Assembly (NCBI GenBank): GCA_016715905.1
Contig: JADJXI010000007.1
Location: 186,001-250,000, forward strand
Origin: Sphingobacteriaceae bacterium
GTDB taxonomy: Bacteria > Bacteroidota > Bacteroidia > B-17B0 > Aurantibacillaceae
Direction: 5' to 3'
Length of the DNA: 64,000 bases
Positions within the stretch are counted from its first letter, which is position 1. Each line of letters starts with the position of its first letter. Position numbers and translations under genes: made by a program. A model generated the notes under the pieces. The model was given only the letters and a program-made list of their open reading frames with translations. It searched no databases and was not told the DNA's origin. Below are positions 18,404 to 27,592 of this stretch, piece after piece.

Positions 18404-19405
18404 TTACATGAATTTCTCAAGTTCAGAAAGTACAAAATCGGGCTTTAAATCGTTTAAACATTTAAAATCGGGGCAAAGTAAAGGGTTACTTGCTTTACTT
18501 TTATTTGGGTTTAACCAGGCATTACAAGGCATACAGTTTAAATTCAGTTTAACAATTTTGTAATCCACTTTTTCAACTTGTTCATAACTATAGTAAACGC
18601 TAGACGAGGCACCCCAAATCACAAAACTCTTTAAACCTAAGGCAAAAGCCAAATGCATCAAACCACCATCCGGGCCAATAAAAAGTTCGGCACCTTTTAG
18701 TATTCCATCTAACTCATTTAAAGATGTTTTACCAATTAGCGAAATAAATTTTTGAGGATTAAGATTTAATTGATTGAAAACAATCTCCTCTCCCTTTCCG
18801 CCCAAAAACACAAAATCTTTATCAGGATATTTAATTTGTAAAGACTCAAGAAAAGTTTTCCAATGGTGAACAGGCCAATTTTTATAGGGTGTTTTTGCAT
18901 TGCCGGCACACAGATGAATACAAAAATAATTTTTAACCAATTTTTCCGACGACTGCGATGGAACAAGTGAAAAATGGTTTTGATTTAATTTTGGGGTCTT
19001 ACCCAAAACTAGTAAATAGTTTTGAGAAGCGTCGTGTATGTTAGGTTCGGGATTTTTTATTATTAGATTCCCACTTCTTGAAGAAATATTTTTGGAGTTT
19101 GTAATTACGGTATCACCGCATTTTTTTAAAAAAAATAAAATAAGTTTACCACCGCACAAATGATTTAAAAAAATATTGTTGTACTTCTTTCGGTTTTTCC
19201 AGGAGAATAAAATCCATTGTAATTTTGAATTTACTTTCAAAATTTCATGAACAAGATTGTTTTTTTTTAGAATTTCTAACTCAGGGGTATCGTTAATTAA
19301 AAGAATGTCCGGCTTAACAATTAAATCTTTTAATGTAGGTACCCAAAGTAAAACATCGCCAATGCCACCATGGATGACAATTAAATTATTTTCGTGCTTT
19401 TTCAA
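18404..19405 (-). CDS. Glycosyltransferase family 9 (heptosyltransferase-like)
   Basis: 333 aa. GT-B fold features of ADP-heptose:LPS heptosyltransferases: N-terminal 'VIHGGIGDVLLWVPTLKDL', central 'HLCAGNAKTPYKNWPVHHW' and donor-binding 'AELFIGPDGGLMHLAFALG'. The C-terminus has a 'CMPCNAW' and 'CPDFKC' cysteine cluster, frequent in Bacteroidota GT9 proteins. It probably transfers a sugar to a lipopolysaccharide core or other surface glycan at the inner membrane. The only available start is a TTG at 19405, inside the end of the FkbM gene (20-nt overlap), so the two are cotranscribed and probably act on the same glycan. Confidence 0.87.
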   Translation of the reverse strand: MKKHENNLIVIHGGIGDVLLWVPTLKDLIVKPDILLINDTPELEILKKNNLVHEILKVNSKLQWILFSWKNRKKYNNIFLNHLCGGKLILFFLKKCGDTVITNSKNISSRSGNLIIKNPEPNIHDASQNYLLVLGKTPKLNQNHFSLVPSQSSEKLVKNYFCIHLCAGNAKTPYKNWPVHHWKTFLESLQIKYPDKDFVFLGGKGEEIVFNQLNLNPQKFISLIGKTSLNELDGILKGAELFIGPDGGLMHLAFALGLKSFVIWGASSSVYYSYEQVEKVDYKIVKLNLNCMPCNAWLNPNKSKASNPLLCPDFKCLNDLKPDFVLSELEKFM

Positions 19406-20216
19406 TTTTGGAATTTACCTGACCAATTATTAACAAAGCATCATTTTCAGTTGGAACAAAAATGAAATTATTTACATATTGTAAGCTTCCATAATCTTCC
19501 ATTTTTTGTTCAAGGAAAGAATCGGGATTATATTCAATCAAGCGGTTTTGTAGTATTGAATAATAAAAAGCTTTATAATTTAAATCTGATTCAATTCTTG
19601 ATATTATTTCTTGAATTCCATTTTCATGTTGCCTATTTTCAATTTCAATGATTAAAACCGGACGTAATTTAGTAACCGTTTTAAGAGCTCCTTCCAGCAC
19701 ATTTAATTCATTACCTTCTACATCAATTTTTATCAAACCAATATTGTTATTTTTTAATTGCTTTACAGTTTCGTCTAACGTTGTTATTTTAACTTTATAA
19801 TTGTGTGCATTATTTTCATCGGGCTGAGATTTAAGATTAGCCAAACAATCATCAGCTTGATTCTCGGTGAAAGGGATGGTTAAATATCCTTCGCCTGGAG
19901 TTGATGCAAGCGCTTTTTGAAAAACAATAACTTTTCTGAAAACAAAAGAAAGTCTTTTGGCCAGAATCGGATTAGGTTCAAATGCAACTATGTGATTTGG
20001 TTTTAAAAACTGTAAGGCCGAAAAAATGTAAGAACCTTTATTAGCCCCGATATCTATAAAAATTTCGTCAGGCTTAATAAAAAAAGGTAATATCAAAAGT
20101 TCAGGTTCAACACCTAATGAAATGAAGTTAGTGAGATTTGCCTTTTTTAGCAACGTAAAGTTTTTCCTAATGTATAAGAATGGAAATAAAAATATTATTA
20201 AATCTTTGAATTTCAA
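19386..20216 (-). CDS. FkbM family SAM-dependent methyltransferase
   Basis: 276 aa. SAM-binding motif 'EIFIDIGANKGSYIFSALQF' with 'IVAFEPNP', then the FkbM-domain hallmark 'IGLIKIDVEGNELNVLEGA' and a strand 'RPVLIIEIENRQ'. FkbM-type enzymes methylate hydroxyls, often of sugars, in surface glycans or secondary metabolites. Its overlap with the GT9 gene suggests O-methylation of a surface polysaccharide, which is inference. Start is a TTG at 20216; no in-frame ATG precedes the SAM motif. An N-terminal hydrophobic stretch ('LIIFLFPFLYI') may bind the membrane. Confidence 0.87.
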   Translation of the reverse strand: MKFKDLIIFLFPFLYIRKNFTLLKKANLTNFISLGVEPELLILPFFIKPDEIFIDIGANKGSYIFSALQFLKPNHIVAFEPNPILAKRLSFVFRKVIVFQKALASTPGEGYLTIPFTENQADDCLANLKSQPDENNAHNYKVKITTLDETVKQLKNNNIGLIKIDVEGNELNVLEGALKTVTKLRPVLIIEIENRQHENGIQEIISRIESDLNYKAFYYSILQNRLIEYNPDSFLEQKMEDYGSLQYVNNFIFVPTENDALLIIGQVNSKIEKARK

Positions 20217-20263
20217 TATCTTACTTTTTAATTATTCTACTAAAACGTTTTAATTTATTTTTT

Positions 20264-20271
20264 TATCTTTA
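20264..20271 (+). promoter_or_regulatory. Candidate -7 promoter box for the PNGase F-like gene
   Basis: TATCTTTA, one mismatch from the Bacteroidota consensus TAnnTTTG, lies 16 nt before the ATG at 20288 in the short gap after the divergent FkbM gene. No clear -33 element. Confidence 0.3.
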
Positions 20272-20287
20272 CAAAAATACATTTAAA

Positions 20288-22234
20288 ATGAAGAGTTTAC
20301 ACAAAGCAGCCTTTCTATTATTAACAGTTCTATGTAGCTTAACAATAAGTGCTGCGCCTGGAGATACAACCTGGGTAACCATATACAATCAAAGAAAACT
20401 AACATACTACGGGAATTATGATACAACCACCACGCTTCCAACCGGACTTCGCTTTCGGAAAATAAGACTGCATTATATTTTGGGTACTTATTCTTGTCCG
20501 GGTAATCCGCAGTATTGCGGTTCATGGGATTATACCACTCAAATTTTTGCTCGACCTCCGGGGAACGATAGTGTAGAAATTGCTCGAGTAATAACTCCTT
20601 ATGCAACCAATTGGTTGTCTCAAAATAAAAAGCATGATTATGTTATTGATGTGACCGATTATTCTCCCATTTTACAAGGCAATTTAGGTATACGATTTGG
20701 TTATCAGGGTTACTCTTACGGTTTCCATGTTACCGTTAAATTAGAAATGATTGAAGGGATTCCGGCAATGGATGCATTACAAATAAAAAATATATATGAT
20801 GGGTATTTTCCTTACGGAAATCCGGGAAATTCCATTGAAAATTACTTAACCAACAAAACTTTTTCATACGCTGCCCCTGCAACCAAAGCCTTTATTAAAA
20901 ATTCCATTTCAGGGCATGGTGCTGATAATAATAATTGCGCTGAGTTCTGCAGCAAATATTATCAATTGAATATTGACGGGAATCAAATTGCGCAAACGCA
21001 ATTATGGCGAAACAATTGTGGTATTAATCACGTTTATCCACAAACCGGAACATGGCTGTATGATCGCGCCAATTGGTGTCCGGGTGCCGTTGTTTGGCCG
21101 ATTTACCATGATATTTCCGGTATCACTACAGCTAATACCAATTTCAGTGTTGATATTAATATGGAGAGTTATACCGATAACGGATCAGCAGGATATAGTT
21201 TTGAATCACAATTAATCACTTATAGTGTTGCCAATCATTCTAGAGATATTTCTATTGAAGATATTGTTGCCCCAACATCCAATGAAAACTATTTCAGAAA
21301 TAACATCAATTGCTCCCATCCAATCATCAAAGTAAAAAATACCGGAACCACCACAGCAACTCAAATCGTTTTTAGTTATGGGTTACAAGGTCAAACTCCC
21401 CTGAGTTACACGTGGACAGGATCTATACCATTTTTAGCTGAAGAAGATATTGTTTTTCCTTCCTCGGTATCCGTATTTACAGCAAATACGATTGGAGATT
21501 TTGAAGTGAATGTGGTTGCTGTTAATGGCGTTGCCGGCGATGAAGATACTTTTAATAATACTTACAAATCTAAAACAGGAGCAGTAAGTATTTTTCCTGA
21601 TAAATTTGTTGTGATTCTTACCACAAACAACGCCACAGACCCGGGAACTTTAAAAAATGAAACTACCTGGAAGTTGTATGATGAAAACAATGTTTTAATT
21701 GCATCAAGAAGCAATGCGAATAATTTAACGCTATTTCAAGACACTGTAACTCTGCAGCCCGGTTGTTATAAATTTTCGATTGATGATGCGGGTTGTGATG
21801 GTTTTAGCTGGTGGGCTTATCAATATTACAATCCTAATCCGGGAACTGGAACTTTACGTTTTGATTATGCTAACGGTCCGGGTACATTCCAAATTTTTAA
21901 CGGAGATTTTGGTTGTAACGTAACCAAATATTTTAGAGTAAATACAGTGTCAACAAATTTAACCAAAGCGCAAACACTGCAAACTGAAATGGATGTTTAT
22001 CCTAACCCTGCAAATGAAAATATTTATATTCGACTACACGTCGGCGCTAAACAAATTGGTCATTTAAACATTTATGATATAAGCGGAAGAAAAGTCCTTG
22101 AGCAGGACGTGAAAACAAATATTGACTCGTATGAGAAAGTTGATATTCGCAGTTTATCAGCAGGAAGTTATTTATTGGAATTAAAACTAGATGACGGCAC
22201 GCTTTTAACTAAAAAACTTATTATTGCTAAATAA
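20288..22234 (+). CDS. Secreted PNGase F-like peptide:N-glycosidase with T9SS type A sorting domain
   Basis: 648 aa. Signal peptide about 1-23. Residues about 25-160 match the N-domain of PNGase F ('CGSWDYTTQIFARPP', 'IARVITPYATN', 'VIDVTDYSPILQGN'), and about 195-310 the C-domain ('ISGHGADNNNCAEFCSKYYQ', 'QTGTWLYDRANWCPGA'). From family knowledge the catalytic Asp60 corresponds to Asp81 in 'SWD' and Glu206 to Glu219 in 'CAEFC'; both are present. The equivalent of Glu118 is less clear. The family removes N-glycans from Asn, converting it to Asp. After that come two beta domains (about 320-560) and a type A sorting domain ('MDVYPNPANENIYIRLH' to 'KKLIIAK'). It should be secreted or surface-bound and act on host or environmental glycoproteins. 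Confidence 0.8.
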   Translation: MKSLHKAAFLLLTVLCSLTISAAPGDTTWVTIYNQRKLTYYGNYDTTTTLPTGLRFRKIRLHYILGTYSCPGNPQYCGSWDYTTQIFARPPGNDSVEIARVITPYATNWLSQNKKHDYVIDVTDYSPILQGNLGIRFGYQGYSYGFHVTVKLEMIEGIPAMDALQIKNIYDGYFPYGNPGNSIENYLTNKTFSYAAPATKAFIKNSISGHGADNNNCAEFCSKYYQLNIDGNQIAQTQLWRNNCGINHVYPQTGTWLYDRANWCPGAVVWPIYHDISGITTANTNFSVDINMESYTDNGSAGYSFESQLITYSVANHSRDISIEDIVAPTSNENYFRNNINCSHPIIKVKNTGTTTATQIVFSYGLQGQTPLSYTWTGSIPFLAEEDIVFPSSVSVFTANTIGDFEVNVVAVNGVAGDEDTFNNTYKSKTGAVSIFPDKFVVILTTNNATDPGTLKNETTWKLYDENNVLIASRSNANNLTLFQDTVTLQPGCYKFSIDDAGCDGFSWWAYQYYNPNPGTGTLRFDYANGPGTFQIFNGDFGCNVTKYFRVNTVSTNLTKAQTLQTEMDVYPNPANENIYIRLHVGAKQIGHLNIYDISGRKVLEQDVKTNIDSYEKVDIRSLSAGSYLLELKLDDGTLLTKKLIIAK

Positions 22235-22251
22235 ATTTTAAATACAAATTA

Positions 22252-22446
22252 TTAGTTTATAGAGCGTAAGTAAGAACCATAGGTTAAAATAAATATTACA
22301 AGCGTAAAAAGTATTAAGGCAATTACATTTAAAATTATGGGAACTTTTTTGTTTGCATACTTATTTATGTTGAAATGAATGGCCGTAATCATTCCGAAAA
22401 GAATAAGATTTAAAAAGGTAAGTTTTTTATTTATACTGTTTAACAT
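22252..22446 (-). CDS. Small hypothetical membrane protein
   Basis: 64 aa with two hydrophobic segments, 'LTFLNLILFGMITAIHF' and 'VPIILNVIALILFTLVIFILTYG', separated by a short basic loop ('NKYANKKV'), so probably a two-helix inner-membrane protein. ATG start. It converges on the PNGase F-like gene (17 nt between stops). I do not recognise a family; reality as a gene is supported by codon use and hydrophobic pattern only. Confidence 0.5.
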   Translation of the reverse strand: MLNSINKKLTFLNLILFGMITAIHFNINKYANKKVPIILNVIALILFTLVIFILTYGSYLRSIN

Positions 22447-22542
22447 GCTTGTAATAAATTGTTAAACGAATGTACTTTTTAGATCAGAATAAATGAAATA
22501 AGCTGCGTTAATATAGGATAAGTGCTATCAGTATATAAAATC

Positions 22543-23649
22543 CTACTCGTTTACAAATCCCACTAAAGTTAAAACCTCCTCAGCATCTACCGTTTTTAAG
22601 GCTTGTTTGTTATTATCCCAAACTCCTAATCCTTGCTGATAACTTTCGGTTCCCATCACTAACTCTTTAACTACAGCAGCAATATTTTTTTCGGTTTTAA
22701 AATTTTTAGCCTGAAAATGCGCCTTGGCTACATCTTTATCATTATACTTTATGATATGTCCGTAAGGATTTGTTTTAATTTCAAAACTAAATCCATTACT
22801 TGGGTTTGAAAATATTAAGTCATTCACCATTTCCACATCTACATCAATATAAATTTGTTTAGAACCATAATTCATTATTGCACGGCCTTCATCAATTTTT
22901 GTTAAAGTAGCAGGTACTGGCTCGGGTTTAACGCTAACTTTTCCAACAACCGAACTAGCTTTTGTATTTGCATTTACTTTATAAAAAGTTACCTCGGTAC
23001 ATTCTTTATTAAAATTAGCGTAAACAAAATTTGTATTATCTATCCACCACATCATAGGATCCGGGGTTCTGCTTTCCTTTGTGCCTTGCTGACCGTATCC
23101 TGCATTACTCACCAATTCTATTTTAGGTTTATTGGCTGGGTATAAAAACAATTTAAAAGGAGTTGTTGTTTTATCAAACTCAACATCTTGTCCTAATTTT
23201 GCCTTAAAAACTAAATTTTTTACTTCACCGTATTGATTAGTTTTAAAATTAAATACGGAATAGTATTTTCCTTTAAAGGCGTCATTGGTGTAATAAACAG
23301 CGCTGTCATTTCTCAACCGCACTAAATTTGCTCGTCCATCCCACAACACCTTTTTTTCTTTTAAATCGATAACATTACCAATGCCTGTAATCAAATAACG
23401 ATCTTTGTATAATAAATTTGTGCCTAAATCAGTACGTATATAATCTTTTCCGTCTTTTTTTCCGGCTACTGCCAATAATTCTTCACGACCAACATAAGAA
23501 CCATTTAAAAAATGATAGGTGTAAATTTTCTGTTTAAATTCACTTCGACCATTGGGGTCAACATGCACTACAATTAAACCCTGGCGAACATCTTGGGAAA
23601 AAACCAAGTTGGCCAATACTAAAAAAATAATCGCGTAAACTTTGCGCAT
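22543..23649 (-). CDS. Secreted protein of unknown function
   Basis: 368 aa with a signal peptide ending 'ANLVFSQ' (residue 19). The mature part has repeated beta-strand units of the type 'DRYLITGIGNVIDLKEKKVLWDG' and 'NTNFVYANFNKECTEVTFYKVN', suggestive of a beta-propeller-like periplasmic domain; no catalytic motif or cysteine pattern is obvious. The start lies one base after the pepA stop, so it is cotranscribed with pepA. I do not recognise a named family, and a functional link to aminopeptidase activity is only suggested by position. Confidence 0.75.
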   Translation of the reverse strand: MRKVYAIIFLVLANLVFSQDVRQGLIVVHVDPNGRSEFKQKIYTYHFLNGSYVGREELLAVAGKKDGKDYIRTDLGTNLLYKDRYLITGIGNVIDLKEKKVLWDGRANLVRLRNDSAVYYTNDAFKGKYYSVFNFKTNQYGEVKNLVFKAKLGQDVEFDKTTTPFKLFLYPANKPKIELVSNAGYGQQGTKESRTPDPMMWWIDNTNFVYANFNKECTEVTFYKVNANTKASSVVGKVSVKPEPVPATLTKIDEGRAIMNYGSKQIYIDVDVEMVNDLIFSNPSNGFSFEIKTNPYGHIIKYNDKDVAKAHFQAKNFKTEKNIAAVVKELVMGTESYQQGLGVWDNNKQALKTVDAEEVLTLVGFVNE

Positions 23650-23650
23650 T

Positions 23651-25078
23651 TTACTTATTTTTTAAAAAGTCAAACAATAATCTAACTCCTACTCCGGAGC
23701 CACCTTTGGTACGATAAGCCTCTTTTGCACTTAAAAACGCAGGGCCTGCTATATCCAAATGAATATAGGGATAGTTAGTGAATTTTTCCAAAAACTTTCC
23801 GGCTGTTATGGAGCCAGCCTGCGGACCGCCTAAATTTTTCTGATCAGCAATATCACTTTTCAACAAATCAGCATATTCATTCCAAAAGGGAAACAAAGCT
23901 ACTTTTTCATTCACCCGCATTCCGCTTTCAACCAATTTATTCAAATAACGTTGAGATGCGTTTCCCATGCCAACTAGTCCTTGAGTTCCAATCGCCGCAG
24001 CAGCTGCGCCGGTTAATGTAGCCACGTCAATTGTTAATTCCGGATTATAACGTTTCGCATAATGCAGTGCATCAGCCAATATCATTCTTCCTTCTGCATC
24101 ACTATTCAACATTTCTACCGTACTTCCATCCATCATGGTAATAATATCACCGGGTGCAAATGCATTAAATCCGGGACGATTATCAGTTGCAGGAACCAAT
24201 GCAATAACGTGTATTTTTAATTTTGATTTAGCTATCGCATAAATAGCACAACCAACAGTTGCCGCACCGGCCATATCACATTTCATTAGATCCATGCTGT
24301 TGGCGGTTGGCTTCAAACTTAATCCTCCGGTATCATAAACTACGCCTTTACCCACTAATACTAAAGGCTTTTTATTTTTAGCACCTCTAGGTTTGTATTC
24401 CATAATGGTGAATGTAGGTTCATCAACACTACCGGCATTAACAGCCAGTAAACCACCCATTTTATTTGCAACAATTTGCTTTTTATTCCAAACTTCTACA
24501 TTAAACCCAGCCGATTTACCTAACTTTTTAAATACGTTAGCTAATTCACCGGCGTTTAAATGATTAACCGGCTCATTCACCAAATCACGCGCGATACAAG
24601 TTGCTTCAATAACATGATTAAGTTCAGACAACTTAACAGGATTAATTTTAGTTTGTGCTATAATAATAGTTTGCACTGACTCTTTATGAACTTTATCCCC
24701 GGTCTTATGCTTGTCAAAACTATAATTACCTAATGCTGCACCTTCTGCCGCATATAAAGATAAATCTGCTTTTTTGGTTTGGTTATAAATATAAATTTCC
24801 GACCCTTTTAAGGCATTAACGGCATCGGCAACCGCTGCACCTTGTTTCCTAATTTGCTCAGCTAATTCATGCTCATTCTTTTTAGAATCAACAATAAATA
24901 TGGTAATGTGTTTACCTATATAATTATACGTTAGATTTTTAACACCTTCCTTTTTTAATTCGGCTACGAAATAATCATTTACCTTTTCAGGTAATCCAAA
25001 TTCATTATTAAACTTGTTGGTGAGTACCAAAAGATGCGAGGAGGCATTAACTTTTGCCCGTTGTACAATAGAGGTCAT
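23651..25078 (-). CDS. pepA: Leucyl aminopeptidase, M17 family
   Basis: 475 aa. N-terminal macro-like domain, then the catalytic domain with the M17 metal-binding and active-site motifs: 'VGKGVVYDTGGLSLKP' (Lys and Asp), 'MKCDMAGAATV' (Asp) and the family signature 'NSDAEGRMILADAL' (Asp, Glu, Arg; N-T-D in most members, N-S-D here). It binds two divalent metals and removes N-terminal residues from peptides in the cytoplasm as a hexamer. First gene of a two-gene unit with the 368-aa secreted protein. Confidence 0.95.
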   Translation of the reverse strand: MTSIVQRAKVNASSHLLVLTNKFNNEFGLPEKVNDYFVAELKKEGVKNLTYNYIGKHITIFIVDSKKNEHELAEQIRKQGAAVADAVNALKGSEIYIYNQTKKADLSLYAAEGAALGNYSFDKHKTGDKVHKESVQTIIIAQTKINPVKLSELNHVIEATCIARDLVNEPVNHLNAGELANVFKKLGKSAGFNVEVWNKKQIVANKMGGLLAVNAGSVDEPTFTIMEYKPRGAKNKKPLVLVGKGVVYDTGGLSLKPTANSMDLMKCDMAGAATVGCAIYAIAKSKLKIHVIALVPATDNRPGFNAFAPGDIITMMDGSTVEMLNSDAEGRMILADALHYAKRYNPELTIDVATLTGAAAAAIGTQGLVGMGNASQRYLNKLVESGMRVNEKVALFPFWNEYADLLKSDIADQKNLGGPQAGSITAGKFLEKFTNYPYIHLDIAGPAFLSAKEAYRTKGGSGVGVRLLFDFLKNK

Positions 25079-25210
25079 AAATTAACAAAAAGTTGAACTA
25101 CGAATATACGGATTCGCATTCACAAATAAAATGTAAAATTCACAAATGTTAAATGTATAATTAAGGCCTAATTGGGTGATTTTTTAATTAATTTAGAATC
25201 GTTTCAAACA

Positions 25211-27226
25211 ATGGCAAAAAAATTGATAATACTCTTGTTTTTTTTAGTCCAAACTACAACTTGGGCTGTTAAACCTGAAAGTAAATATCTAAGAAAAGCG
25301 CAACGCCAAATTGAAAACGGAAATTTAATTGAGGCGAAAAAAAATTATCAGAAAGCGATAGAAAAAAACCCAAATAGTTTTAAAGCTAATTTAGGAATGG
25401 GTTTACTGCTTTCTGAATTTCTATCCAACTATACATCAGCACAACCTTTTCTCGAAAAAGCGAATAGCATTACAGGTCAAGACACGGTGCCTGCTTTAAT
25501 ATTTGCTTTAGCTAAATGCTATCAGCATAATGGAGATTTTAATAAAGCTATTACGTATTTTAACTTATTAGATGGTTTTACCGATCCAGATAACGAAGTA
25601 GACATTCAAAAAGAAATAGTAAAAAGAATAAACGATTGTAACTATGCGTTAAAACACACCGAAAAAACACAGACTAAAGAACTTTATATTGTAAATATTG
25701 GCTCTAAAATTAACAGCGATATGCCGGAGTATGTTCCGGTTCTCACTCCTCAAAATGAATTGATTTTTACTTCAAGAAGAAAAGATCATGAGAAGGAACA
25801 GTTAAGTTATTTGGATGGAAAATATTTCGAAAGCATGTACATTTCAAAAATTAATGATTTTGGAATGAGTGAACCCAGGCAATACACCTTACCCGACAAG
25901 TTTAGAAAGATTAAAAAACAAAAAGATCATACTTCAGTAGTGTCTATGAGTCCGGATGGCTCCATACTTTTCACTTTTCATAATAATAAAATTTATGAAA
26001 TTAAAATGGACCAAAGAACCACAGAAAAACCACGAAAAAGTAAAACGGTGAATTTTGATTTTTATCAGAATCACGCTTTTTTATGTAAGGATAATAAAAC
26101 CCTTTATTTTACCAGCGAAGGGAAAGGAAGTAAAGGAGGTTTAGATATTTTCAAATCTGTTAAGGCCGAAAACGGAGAATGGAGCGAACCGGAAAATTTG
26201 GGTTATGATGTTAATACGGAATTTGATGAAGACTCCCCTTTTGTAACCGAAGATGGCAATACCCTATATTTTGCAAGTAATGGTCATGAAGGTTATGGCA
26301 ATTTTGATTTATATCGAAGTAAATTAATTAATGGAAAGTGGGGACCTGCAGAAAATCTGGGTCAACCTATTAATTCGCCGGGTCATGACATTTTTATGGT
26401 TCTTGACAGTAAAGAAATTAACGGGTATTTTTCATCCTCCAGAAACGGTGGATACGGCGACATGGATATTTATAAAATAAATTATCTCACCAATTTAAAC
26501 AGAGAATGTACTCCGGGCATAGATATTCTGAGTTTAAATATAAAAGATGATGATAAGTCTGATTTTAAAAATACAATTACAGCCAACATTTCAAATCCTT
26601 ATAACGTAATTGCTTCAGAATGGAAAGTAAATGAAGTAAAAGAAGAAGGCGAAAAATTAAGTTTCACCAAGGATTATCTGAAAGACGGTAGTTATGCAAT
26701 AAATTACAAAGTAATTGTGTATTGCGATACTTGTTTTGCGCCCTTAGTAGCCTGTAAATCCATTGAAAATAAATTCGAATTAGAAAAAGCGGTTGTTACA
26801 GAAACAAAAACAGAGATGCCTGATTTAAGCAAAATTAAAGGCGAATTAAGTAGCGATCAATTAAAAGCATTGGGATACAATGCCAGTCCGATTTATTTTG
26901 ATTTTGATAAGAGTACTTTAAGCGATGAGTTTATTACCGTTTTAAAAAACAATGCAGTAATTCTTAAAAAACACAAGGAGCTACACCTTGAAATAATTGG
27001 ATATACAGATGCGAAGGGAACTGAAAAACATAATAAACGTTTATCTAATAAAAGAGCAAAAATAGTACGAGAAATTTTAATACAAGAAAATATAAATCCA
27101 AATCAAATTTTACAATCTAAAGGAAAAGGAGCTGATAATCCGGTAATCGATTGTCAAGGAAAAGATTGCGGCGAAGAAGCGCACAAGCAAAACCGAAGAG
27201 TTGAAACAAAAGTATTTAGTAAATAG
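25211..27226 (+). CDS. OmpA-family protein with TPR and PD40 propeller (PorE-like architecture without CRD)
   Basis: 671 aa from the ATG at 25211; an upstream in-frame start at 25172 would put 13 residues before the signal peptide and is rejected. Order: signal peptide (about 1-20), TPR-like repeats (about 25-150: 'IENGNLIEAKKNYQKAIEKN'), about five PD40/WD40-like blades (e.g. 'LTPQNELIFTSRRK', 'TEDGNTLYFASNGHEGYGNF', 'GYFSSSRNGGYGDMDIY'), then an OmpA C-terminal domain that binds peptidoglycan ('IYFDFDKSTLS', 'LEIIGYTDAKGTE', 'NKRLSNKRAKIVREIL'). It probably tethers an outer-membrane complex to peptidoglycan. It heads an operon with crcB and yhhQ (15-nt gap). Confidence 0.85.
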   Translation: MAKKLIILLFFLVQTTTWAVKPESKYLRKAQRQIENGNLIEAKKNYQKAIEKNPNSFKANLGMGLLLSEFLSNYTSAQPFLEKANSITGQDTVPALIFALAKCYQHNGDFNKAITYFNLLDGFTDPDNEVDIQKEIVKRINDCNYALKHTEKTQTKELYIVNIGSKINSDMPEYVPVLTPQNELIFTSRRKDHEKEQLSYLDGKYFESMYISKINDFGMSEPRQYTLPDKFRKIKKQKDHTSVVSMSPDGSILFTFHNNKIYEIKMDQRTTEKPRKSKTVNFDFYQNHAFLCKDNKTLYFTSEGKGSKGGLDIFKSVKAENGEWSEPENLGYDVNTEFDEDSPFVTEDGNTLYFASNGHEGYGNFDLYRSKLINGKWGPAENLGQPINSPGHDIFMVLDSKEINGYFSSSRNGGYGDMDIYKINYLTNLNRECTPGIDILSLNIKDDDKSDFKNTITANISNPYNVIASEWKVNEVKEEGEKLSFTKDYLKDGSYAINYKVIVYCDTCFAPLVACKSIENKFELEKAVVTETKTEMPDLSKIKGELSSDQLKALGYNASPIYFDFDKSTLSDEFITVLKNNAVILKKHKELHLEIIGYTDAKGTEKHNKRLSNKRAKIVREILIQENINPNQILQSKGKGADNPVIDCQGKDCGEEAHKQNRRVETKVFSK

Positions 27227-27241
27227 TTTTACCAGTGTTAT

Positions 27242-27592
27242 ATGAATTATTTAATGGTTTTTATCGGGGGTGGATTTGGGTCTTTGTTAAGATATTTTAT
27301 TGGAACAACAGTACAGTTTACAGGCCTAAAACTTCCAATTGCAACGCTTGTATCCAATGTTATAGCCTGTTTAATTTTTGCAATTTCGTTAAATGCAATA
27401 CTTGGAAAACCCAATGAAAACACACTTAAACTATTAATACTAACAGGATTTTGCGGCGGCTTAAGCACCTTCTCTACTTTTGGATATGAAAATTATTTAC
27501 TCTTAAAGCAACAGCAATATTTTTGGATTATCGCAAACATTGCAGTAACATTATTTCTCTGTATTTCCGGATTTTTTATCATTAAAAAATAA
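27242..27592 (+). CDS. crcB: Fluoride ion channel CrcB/FluC
   Basis: 116 aa with four predicted transmembrane helices. Family motifs: 'GGGFGSLLRYFIG' at the N-terminus, 'LPIATLVSNVIACLI' (the conserved Asn of the helix break) and 'GFCGGLSTFSTF' with the Phe and Ser/Thr residues lining the pore. It exports fluoride down its electrochemical gradient as a dimer. There is no room for a fluoride riboswitch upstream (15 nt after the OmpA gene), so expression follows the operon. Its stop codon overlaps the yhhQ ATG by one base (TAATG). Confidence 0.93.
   Translation: MNYLMVFIGGGFGSLLRYFIGTTVQFTGLKLPIATLVSNVIACLIFAISLNAILGKPNENTLKLLILTGFCGGLSTFSTFGYENYLLLKQQQYFWIIANIAVTLFLCISGFFIIKK

Noticed and set aside
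27226..27242. Fluoride riboswitch upstream of crcB
   Set aside because: Only 15 nt separate crcB from the upstream OmpA-type gene, too short for a riboswitch.
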